Below are positions 33,460-40,281 of a DNA stretch of 64,000 nucleotides, in pieces (the stretch's first letter is position 1; each line of letters opens with the position of its first letter). The notes beneath the pieces were generated by a model that ran no database searches, was not told where the DNA came from, and was given only the letters and a program-made list of their open reading frames with translations. The stretch is taken from NCBI GenBank assembly GCA_045576455.1, contig JAZNGM010000002.1, positions 35,780 to 99,779 of the forward strand. The letters run 5' to 3'. Both the position numbers and the translations under genes were made by a program. This DNA comes from RGIG4034 sp045576455 (GTDB taxonomy: Bacteria; Bacillota; Clostridia; Lachnospirales; Lachnospiraceae).

Positions 33460-34164
33460 TTACACATAATTTCTGCGACCAAAAATTCCTGTCCCGACTC
33501 TTACAAATGTTGCTCCTTCTTCTATCGCAACACCATAATCACCTGTCATTCCCATAGACAGAACATTCATATTTACATTATCAATGTTTTTAGCAGCTAT
33601 GTCAACAGATAATTCCTTTAAATTCACAAAATATTGTCTATTATCTTCAGAATTCTCTACATATGGGGCTATTGTCATCAAACCACATACTTTTACATTA
33701 TTAAGTTTGGCAATTTCACGTACCAGATTTTCTGTTTCCGCTACGGTTACGCCAAATTTGCTTTCTTCTTCAGCTACATTAACTTCAATTAAGATTTTAA
33801 CTTTAATATTATGTTTTTGCGCTTCTTTATCAATTACTTGTGCCAATTTCAATGAATCAACACCATGAATATATTCAACCTTATCTACAATATATTTAAC
33901 CTTGTTAGTTTGTAAATGCCCTATCATATGCCACTTTATGTCCTTAGGCATTACTTCATATTTTTCAACAAGCTCCTGGACCTTATTTTCTCCAAAATGA
34001 CGCTCTCCTGCCGTATAGGCTTCCATTAACGCCTCCACCGGCTTCGTTTTAGAAACATTAATTAATGTTACCTCATCAACAGAGCGTTCTTTATTATTTA
34101 CAGCTTTTTCAATTGCTTTATGTACATCATTAAGATTTTCTTTTACAAAACTAAAATCTTCCAT
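33460..34164 (-). CDS. yggS: YggS-family PLP homeostasis protein
   Basis: A 234-residue fold-type III pyridoxal-phosphate protein (YggS/YlmE/PROSC family) that balances PLP and affects amino-acid pools but has no known catalysis. The PLP lysine is in LINVSKTKPVE, with HMIGHLQTNK, GLMTIAP and SMGMTGDY as family signatures and RVGTGIFGRR near the end. GAGGTGAAG precedes the ATG. The gene lies between an HlyD-like gene and sepF. Confidence 0.92.
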   Translation of the reverse strand: MEDFSFVKENLNDVHKAIEKAVNNKERSVDEVTLINVSKTKPVEALMEAYTAGERHFGENKVQELVEKYEVMPKDIKWHMIGHLQTNKVKYIVDKVEYIHGVDSLKLAQVIDKEAQKHNIKVKILIEVNVAEEESKFGVTVAETENLVREIAKLNNVKVCGLMTIAPYVENSEDNRQYFVNLKELSVDIAAKNIDNVNMNVLSMGMTGDYGVAIEEGATFVRVGTGIFGRRNYV

Positions 34165-34180
34165 TTCTTCACCTCAAATA

Positions 34181-35626
34181 CTAATATATAAAGTCATCAT
34201 CCTTAACAGTATCCGCGTTTAATACAATATAATCATACATAATAAGTCCATACTTCGTATTAGACTTTACTATTGCATATTCATCGTTCTGATACAGTAT
34301 AATAATCTGTCTGAAGTCAGCATATCCTTTATTCATATTATAAACGCCTTCCAGCGTTCCGCTTTTTGTTATTGTATATTGCTCCACTGAATTGTTTAAA
34401 AGAATAATATCACCGATCCTAAGGGCATTCTGATCAATATAATATTCTTCCGCTTCCTCTGCATATACAGTGACTTCCACAAATTCACTTGTCATTTCAC
34501 CTTCCTCAGTATATGCCAACCGGTTAACTCCATTTTTGCTGTTTTTGCCACCCTTTGTAAGATAATCTTTTGGAATCATATAAAATTCTTTTTCAACAAT
34601 TGAACTTAAAGGAATTTTTAATCCTATATCTTCATCTGTCTCGATATTGATCGGTATATAACGCTCGGAAGCAAACTGCATCATGGAATCATTTAACTCT
34701 AAAATACCGTACGTTCCGTCCTGTTTATATAACAAAGTAAGTCCTGCAACCGACTTAGTCTGTGTTTCCATAAATTCTATGGTAATCTTATAAGAATCAA
34801 TCAACGCATTAGGGTTAGCTTCCTTTTTCTTTGTCTCATATTCACGTATAAGATTTTCATATAAGGCAGCTTGTTCATTATTAAGTTTTACAACAAGGTA
34901 CCATCTTTCATCATTACACATTTTATATGCCGGTTCACCGGCATTTACTACAGAACCGTTATCAATAGTTCCCCGTTTGTAATTCTTTTTATCAAATAAA
35001 TCTTTATTTATCCCCTCTAAAGTCAGCGTTTCATAGCCATCCACACAATAAGATATTATACCGGATTTATCTGCATATCCTAAATGTATACCGTCCGATT
35101 CATTAAGTTTTAACTTTTCAATATCCGTAGTTTTAGAGTAATTCATTAATTTAAACAAATTATTCTCAATACCTGACTTAAAATGATATACATAATTATA
35201 GCGCTCATCATTATAATTATTCTGATATTTAATAATCAGATTTTTAATGTATGTCATTTCATCATCCGTTATTTTAGCGCCATCTTCTTTCTGGGTATAC
35301 TCAAGCAGACGATTAGCCTCATCAATCGTATATATAAGGCGGTTAGCACCCACACGTTCGCACTCTCTGTTATAAAAGTTAATATAACCGGAATAATTTG
35401 TATAAATCACTTCCTCATCGCGCACTGCAAATGCTTCATACGTGCTTGAAACCGCCAATGAACCTTCGCGCACCTCATAACCGGCTATTTTACTTGAACG
35501 GAAATACATAACGACACAAATAATAATGTATACAAAAATAACACCAAAGATTATTAAGCCAACGTTAATATTCAATGGTCTGCGATATTTAACTATATTA
35601 TTACGCTTTGTGTCCTTTTTGTTCAA
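34181..35626 (-). CDS. Membrane-anchored HlyD-like protein of unknown function
   Basis: A 481-residue protein with a cytosolic N-terminus (about 20 residues), one transmembrane helix at about 21-44, and a large extracellular part. The extracellular part has a split biotinyl-lipoyl-like/HlyD region near 50-100 and 195-235, separated by a helical stretch at about 120-170. No ABC transporter or outer component is encoded nearby, unlike true HlyD adaptors. The start is TTG behind GGGTGGG. It precedes yggS and sepF, so a link to cell division or the envelope is possible; that is inference. A terminator lies just upstream. Confidence 0.7.
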   Translation of the reverse strand: MNKKDTKRNNIVKYRRPLNINVGLIIFGVIFVYIIICVVMYFRSSKIAGYEVREGSLAVSSTYEAFAVRDEEVIYTNYSGYINFYNRECERVGANRLIYTIDEANRLLEYTQKEDGAKITDDEMTYIKNLIIKYQNNYNDERYNYVYHFKSGIENNLFKLMNYSKTTDIEKLKLNESDGIHLGYADKSGIISYCVDGYETLTLEGINKDLFDKKNYKRGTIDNGSVVNAGEPAYKMCNDERWYLVVKLNNEQAALYENLIREYETKKKEANPNALIDSYKITIEFMETQTKSVAGLTLLYKQDGTYGILELNDSMMQFASERYIPINIETDEDIGLKIPLSSIVEKEFYMIPKDYLTKGGKNSKNGVNRLAYTEEGEMTSEFVEVTVYAEEAEEYYIDQNALRIGDIILLNNSVEQYTITKSGTLEGVYNMNKGYADFRQIIILYQNDEYAIVKSNTKYGLIMYDYIVLNADTVKDDDFIY

Positions 35627-35646
35627 AATCCCACCCTATTTCTTAT

Positions 35647-35673
35647 AAAAAACCTCGGAATATTAATCCGAGG
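35647..35673 (-). terminator. Intrinsic terminator after the mini P-loop gene
   Basis: On the minus strand, the seven-base-pair stem CCTCGGA/TCCGAGG (35673-35667 with 35659-35653), a seven-base loop and a T-run (35652-35647). It lies 21 bases before the TTG start of the HlyD-like gene, with no promoter in between. Confidence 0.75.
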
Positions 35674-35729
35674 CTTTATATACGTTATGACGTCTGATTT
35701 GATTATCTTTTGATAATATCCTTATTAAA

Positions 35730-36149
35730 TTACAGTGACTCAACTACTTTATCCTTAAATTGTTCAGGTATTTCTTCTACATCCCTGGATATGGTAGCTA
35801 CTAACTTAATATCATACTTATCAGTAAGCTTATCTAATTTCTCCAATATATCTAAATACTGGTCACCTTCCTGACATGCAATTTCTAACAAGCTGTCCAC
35901 ATAAATTTGTTCAAGGTCATGATCTGCAGCAATAATACCCGAAATAAATCCCTTAAACTCATCAGGAGTGCTGATTATGTAATCACTTGCATTAATTAAT
36001 CGAATACGATTATTAAGATCATACATATGCTTTGTACTCTTATCGACATATACGATATTACCGGATACATTTTTAATTTCTTCATTAACCTTGTCAAGTA
36101 ATTGCTTGGTCTTGCCTTTTCCCTTGTTTCCTACGATTAACTGAATCAT
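35730..36149 (-). CDS. Small P-loop NTPase-like protein of unknown function
   Basis: A 139-residue protein with a Walker A motif at the very start, GNKGKGKT (residues 7-14), and a possible Walker B in EQIYVDSLLEI. A later strand KLVATISRD resembles the sensor strand of a minimal RecA- or thymidine-kinase-like fold. No membrane segment or partner domain is present. ATG 36149 with AGGAGG is preferred to TTG 36152. It has its own promoter and terminator, so it is monocistronic. Similar clostridial proteins have been labelled PilT-like without evidence. The function is unknown. Confidence 0.75.
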   Translation of the reverse strand: MIQLIVGNKGKGKTKQLLDKVNEEIKNVSGNIVYVDKSTKHMYDLNNRIRLINASDYIISTPDEFKGFISGIIAADHDLEQIYVDSLLEIACQEGDQYLDILEKLDKLTDKYDIKLVATISRDVEEIPEQFKDKVVESL

Positions 36150-36196
36150 CAACGTCCTCCTGTCATTATAAAATTTTTCTCTTGGATATATAATTT

Positions 36197-36225
36197 ATTA
36201 TAGTGTATTTGCACATAAAAAACAA
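36197..36225 (-). promoter_or_regulatory. Promoter of the mini P-loop gene
   Basis: On the minus strand, TTGTTT (36225-36220), a 17-base spacer and TATAAT (36202-36197) lie between the dacF-like stop and this gene. Confidence 0.6.
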
Positions 36226-36228
36226 CCG

Positions 36229-37212
36229 TTAATTATATATTTCATCCAATAAAGAAGTCATTTGCGAATATAGCAAAGCTCTTTCTGACGCACCTAATAT
36301 AATTGATATATATGAGTTTCCAAATATATCCTTACTAAGCAAAACAAGACATTGTCCTGCAGCATTTGTTGTCCCCGTTTTACCACCGATTACCGTTACC
36401 TTATCAGGTTCCCCGTATTCATTTGTTAAATAACGGTTAGTAGTTTTAATATTCATTTCTTTGACTTTATCTTTTTTATCATAATACTGCGTCTGATACG
36501 ACTGCATGGCAATAATTTCTGTAAAAGTATCATACTTGATAGCCTCATTAAAAATAAGATACATGTCATATATGGTAACCAGATGATTATTCTCAGTAAG
36601 TCCATGAGGATTTAAAAAATAACTGTTTGTCGCACCAATCCGCTTAGCTTCCTCATTCATCAAGGCCGAAAATTCTTCTATAGATCCGGATATTCCTTCG
36701 GCAATGGCAATAGCTGCATCATTTCCGGAACATATTAACAGTGCATGCAACGCTTGTGAAAGAGTCAGCTTATCACCTACTTTTAAACCACAGGTTGAAG
36801 CTCCGTATGGTAAGTCATTTATGGTTTTTGAAACGGTTAAAGTCATATCCATTTCGCCATACTTTAACGCAACAATAGCCGTCATCACTTTTGTTAGGGA
36901 TGCCGGATTTAATTTAGTATGAATGTTTTTGGCATACATAGTTTCGCCTGTTGAAATATTAAACAAACCGGCGGCTATGGCATTATCCATATTAACAACG
37001 GTATCTTCTGAATAATCCGCCTCACTAACGCATAAGTACGACGCAAAAGACGTCGCCTTTTCCGATTGATCCGTCGGCACAATCTTATAACTCGTTACAG
37101 GATATTCATAATCATATTGCATGGATACTTGCTTTTCAGAACATCCTGCAAGTATTGATACAAGCATTATAGTTAATATGAATAAAGAAAACTTTTTACT
37201 TATACATTTCAC
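36229..37212 (-). CDS. D-alanyl-D-alanine carboxypeptidase, lipoprotein (DacF-like)
   Basis: A 327-residue low-molecular-weight penicillin-binding protein that trims peptidoglycan stem peptides. The active-site serine is in NPASLTKVM (S-x-x-K), followed by the S-G-N triad in CSGNDAAIA and K-T-G in GGKTGTTNAAG. The N-terminus is a lipoprotein signal with lipobox LAGC (Cys24). This is unlike the C-terminal amphipathic anchor of many DacA/DacF proteins. The start is GTG 37212, 17 bases inside the mgsA end, with GGAG upstream; translation is probably coupled. Confidence 0.9.
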   Translation of the reverse strand: MKCISKKFSLFILTIMLVSILAGCSEKQVSMQYDYEYPVTSYKIVPTDQSEKATSFASYLCVSEADYSEDTVVNMDNAIAAGLFNISTGETMYAKNIHTKLNPASLTKVMTAIVALKYGEMDMTLTVSKTINDLPYGASTCGLKVGDKLTLSQALHALLICSGNDAAIAIAEGISGSIEEFSALMNEEAKRIGATNSYFLNPHGLTENNHLVTIYDMYLIFNEAIKYDTFTEIIAMQSYQTQYYDKKDKVKEMNIKTTNRYLTNEYGEPDKVTVIGGKTGTTNAAGQCLVLLSKDIFGNSYISIILGASERALLYSQMTSLLDEIYN

Positions 37213-37591
37213 GCCACTCCATGTCTCCTCTATCGAGTGATTTAATAAGTAACTCCGCAGATGCTAAATTTGTTGCAAGAGGTATGTTATGCATATCACA
37301 TAGCTTCACAACATTATTCACATCCGGCTCATGAACCTTTGGAGTTAAAGGATCTCTTAAAAAAATGACCAAATCCATTTGGTTATGTTCAATTTGTGCG
37401 CCAATCTGTTGTTCTCCCCCAAGATGACCGGCCAGAAATTTATGAACATTAAGATTGGTTACTTCTTCAACAAGTCTACCCGTGGTACCTGTTGCATAAA
37501 GCTCATTTTTACTTAATATTCCGCGATAAGCAATACAAAAATTCTGCATAAGTTTCTTTTTTGCATCATGTGCAATTAACGCTATATTCAT
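37196..37591 (-). CDS. mgsA: Methylglyoxal synthase
   Basis: MgsA converts dihydroxyacetone phosphate to methylglyoxal, bypassing lower glycolysis under phosphate limitation. The protein is 131 residues. Family features are LIAHDAKKK, the phosphate-binding ATGTTGRLV, the GGEQQIGAQI segment and FLRDPLTPKVHEPDV. The position just downstream of rodA in the shape cluster is common in clostridia. The end overlaps the carboxypeptidase start. Confidence 0.95.
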   Translation of the reverse strand: MNIALIAHDAKKKLMQNFCIAYRGILSKNELYATGTTGRLVEEVTNLNVHKFLAGHLGGEQQIGAQIEHNQMDLVIFLRDPLTPKVHEPDVNNVVKLCDMHNIPLATNLASAELLIKSLDRGDMEWREMYK

Positions 37592-37609
37592 AAACCTCTC
37601 TCCTTTTTA

Positions 37610-38722
37610 TTATTTCTTTTTGCGTATACCCTGCAAACCCACATTTAAAACAAATCCAATTCCTATATACAACGCAACCAGTGACGTTAGTCCTGCACTT
37701 ACAAACGGTAAAGGAATTCCTGTATTAGGCAATAATCCCGTTGCTACCGATATATTCAGGAAACTCTGTACAATAATTAATATTGACATACCGGATGCTA
37801 TAAGTCTTCCTGCTAAATCCTTAGATCTTCTGGCAATCATAATACATTCAAATGATATCAGCATAATTAAAAGGATAACGGAACAACTGCCGACAAACCC
37901 TAATTCTTCACCTATTATAGCAAAAATAAAGTCCGTTTGTGGCGCTGAAATAAAATTACCATTTTTAACCGAAGTAATTACATTGTTATTAAGCCCTTTT
38001 CCCCACAACATTCCTGAACCAATTGCCATAATGGAGTTTGACTGTTGATATCCTTCTGCATTAATATAATCCTCCGGATGCAACCAAGCCAAAATACGTG
38101 TCTGCTGATAATCTTTTATAAGTGTCTGACCTTCCTGTAAAACCAAGGTAAGGAAAATAACTACCGTCGGTACTGCTATAAGAAAGAACCCCAAAATCAC
38201 TTTATAGCTTAAGCCGCCTACATATATCATCGTTGCAAAAACAACCAAAACCATAATACTGGTAGACATATCAGGCTGACTGTAAATTAATACCCATGGT
38301 GGTATTACAAGTAATATCAGAAAGGACAAAACTTTTAGCGTATTAAGTTTCTCCTTATGTTTCATAATAAACTGTGCAAAGAATAAAATCAATAAAATTT
38401 TAGCCAATTCAGACGGTTGAAAAGCCACTCCGGCTATATTTAACCAACGCTGCGAACCACCCGCAGAATTACCAACAAGTTTAACGGCAAGCAAAAGAAC
38501 AATATTAATAAAATAATACACCCAATTAAACTTTAAAAAGAAGGTGTAGTCAAACAAAGAGACCACTATCATAATAAATAATCCAAGTATAAATCCGGCA
38601 GTCTGTTTGCCTTTATATGCCTCATTTGCACTACCGACCGCCATTATACCGATGACAGTAATTGCAATAACATATAACACTAATTTGAAATTGTAATCTC
38701 TGATTCTGTATTTACTCTTCAT
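37610..38722 (-). CDS. rodA: SEDS glycosyltransferase RodA
   Basis: A 370-residue FtsW/RodA/SpoVE-family polytopic membrane protein with about ten transmembrane helices. It polymerises glycan strands together with a class B PBP in the elongasome. Visible features include QPDMSTSIMVLVVF (conserved Asp), the WLHPEDY loop and GIPLPFVSAGLTSL. It is named RodA rather than FtsW because it lies with mreBCD and a PBP2 gene. minD precedes it by 26 bases. Confidence 0.88.
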   Translation of the reverse strand: MKSKYRIRDYNFKLVLYVIAITVIGIMAVGSANEAYKGKQTAGFILGLFIMIVVSLFDYTFFLKFNWVYYFINIVLLLAVKLVGNSAGGSQRWLNIAGVAFQPSELAKILLILFFAQFIMKHKEKLNTLKVLSFLILLVIPPWVLIYSQPDMSTSIMVLVVFATMIYVGGLSYKVILGFFLIAVPTVVIFLTLVLQEGQTLIKDYQQTRILAWLHPEDYINAEGYQQSNSIMAIGSGMLWGKGLNNNVITSVKNGNFISAPQTDFIFAIIGEELGFVGSCSVILLIMLISFECIMIARRSKDLAGRLIASGMSILIIVQSFLNISVATGLLPNTGIPLPFVSAGLTSLVALYIGIGFVLNVGLQGIRKKK

Positions 38723-38748
38723 ACTGTACCTATAACCGTAACAATTTG

Positions 38749-39540
38749 TTATACTTTGCTATATTTATAATTCATGCGGCTAAAAAAACTGCGCATATCT
38801 TTAAGGGGAATCATATCAAGATTACTACCCGTAATCCTCTCGGCAATCCGTTCTACACTTTTTGCCGCTACGCTTTTATATATATTTAAATGTTCCCCAT
38901 TGTTATATGACAAAACTACCGATTTACTGGAAGGAATTATTCCCAAAATACGGCAATCAAGTATTTCTTTTACATCATCTACAGAAATTATATCGCCTGA
39001 ATATATTAATTCCGGTTCAACTTTATTGACAATAACCTCAATATCCCTTTTCTGTTCATGCGTAAGTATCCTAAGCACTTTATGTGCATCCCTAAGAGCT
39101 GCTATATCCATTGTCGTTACTACAATACACCTGTCAGCATATTGTACTGCATTGCTGAATCCCTGACCGATTCCCGCCGGGCAGTCTAAGAGTATATAAT
39201 CAAAGTCTTTCTTAAGTTCAGATATAATCTCATACATAATCTCTTTCGTCAGCGTATACATTGAATTTCTTTGGGATGAAGGAATAATAAAAAGATTATT
39301 ATAGGTCTTATCCTTAACCAGTGTCTGTTTAACCCTGCACCGTTTTTCGACAATATCTATCATGTGATATTGTATTTTATCCTCTACTCCCATAATAACA
39401 TCCAAATTACGAAGTCCGATATCCATGTCTAACATCACACACCGATATCCCTGTTTTGCTAATTCGGTTCCTACGTTTGCTGTCAGTGTGGTTTTACCTA
39501 CACCGCCTTTTCCGCTTGTAAAGACAATAACTTCACTCAT
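38749..39540 (-). CDS. minD: Septum-site determining protein MinD
   Basis: A 263-residue deviant-Walker ATPase that recruits MinC to the membrane. P-loop GKGGVGKTT is near residue 10, with CVMLDMDIGLRNLD and YILLDCPAGIGQGF. The C-terminal helix (MRSFFSRMNYKYSKV) could be the amphipathic membrane anchor but is less typical than usual. ATG 39540 is used; a TTG 18 bases upstream overlaps the GGAGG site. minC lies upstream and rodA follows; minE is not found next to it. Confidence 0.93.
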   Translation of the reverse strand: MSEVIVFTSGKGGVGKTTLTANVGTELAKQGYRCVMLDMDIGLRNLDVIMGVEDKIQYHMIDIVEKRCRVKQTLVKDKTYNNLFIIPSSQRNSMYTLTKEIMYEIISELKKDFDYILLDCPAGIGQGFSNAVQYADRCIVVTTMDIAALRDAHKVLRILTHEQKRDIEVIVNKVEPELIYSGDIISVDDVKEILDCRILGIIPSSKSVVLSYNNGEHLNIYKSVAAKSVERIAERITGSNLDMIPLKDMRSFFSRMNYKYSKV

Positions 39541-39587
39541 TATTGTAACAACCTCCAAAAATGAAATCTTGTCCCCCGAACAGACTT

Positions 39588-40253
39588 TTACAGCTCGTTC
39601 AGTAATTCTTTCGTTATGACATCGGTAACAATTTTACCTTTTTTTACATAAGCTATTTTGCCTTGGAATTTAGGCTTTATAGACCACTTGGATAATTTCT
39701 CGGGTTTGTATATCAAATCACCGATTTTAAGTTTTTCCGGTTGCATATCAAGCGCAACTACATAATGTCCGTCTTCACCGTTTCCGCCCGCATATGCTTC
39801 TCCGTAGAGACCGCCCAGTATTATAATATCCTTAGGGGATGTTACTGCACATCCCGGATAAACATCTCCGATTATTACAACACTTCTGTCTGTCTCAAGG
39901 ATCTCATGATCTTTTAAATTCCCTTTAAAGAACTGCGCATAATGCGATTCATCATGTTTTTCCGTATGTTTCAATGCTTTTACAAATAACTGGTTTTTAT
40001 CATCGTCTTTACCGATAATACAAGTAATTTTAAGCGTCGAATTTTCACTTATCGCACGCACTATCTCATGCTCCTGTTTATCCGTCAGTTGACGCCCTTC
40101 AAAAGACAATGCTACTTTTGCATTTTTAAAGAAATTGCCGGATTCCTGGAATTTTTCTTTAATTTCCTGTACAAGATCTTCAAACGGCGTATCAGCATCC
40201 AAATACAAGCTGATTCCGTTTGGAAAACTTTTTAAAATTACATTTTGATTCAT
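39588..40253 (-). CDS. minC: Septum-site determining protein MinC
   Basis: A 221-residue FtsZ-ring inhibitor. The N-terminal domain (about 1-105) is followed by the C-terminal beta-helix (about 115-221) with RSVVIIGDVYPGCAVTSPKD and GNGEDGHYVVALDM, which binds MinD and FtsZ. TAGGAG precedes the ATG. It lies between the PBP2 gene and minD, an organisation in which Min genes are embedded in the shape cluster. Confidence 0.92.
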   Translation of the reverse strand: MNQNVILKSFPNGISLYLDADTPFEDLVQEIKEKFQESGNFFKNAKVALSFEGRQLTDKQEHEIVRAISENSTLKITCIIGKDDDKNQLFVKALKHTEKHDESHYAQFFKGNLKDHEILETDRSVVIIGDVYPGCAVTSPKDIIILGGLYGEAYAGGNGEDGHYVVALDMQPEKLKIGDLIYKPEKLSKWSIKPKFQGKIAYVKKGKIVTDVITKELLNEL

Positions 40254-40281
40254 AATTATATCTCCTAAATTACAACAATTA

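Noticed and set aside
38723..38748. Hidden minE between minD and rodA
   Set aside because: Only 26 bases separate the genes; neither this gap nor those flanking minC can hold a MinE of about 90 residues.
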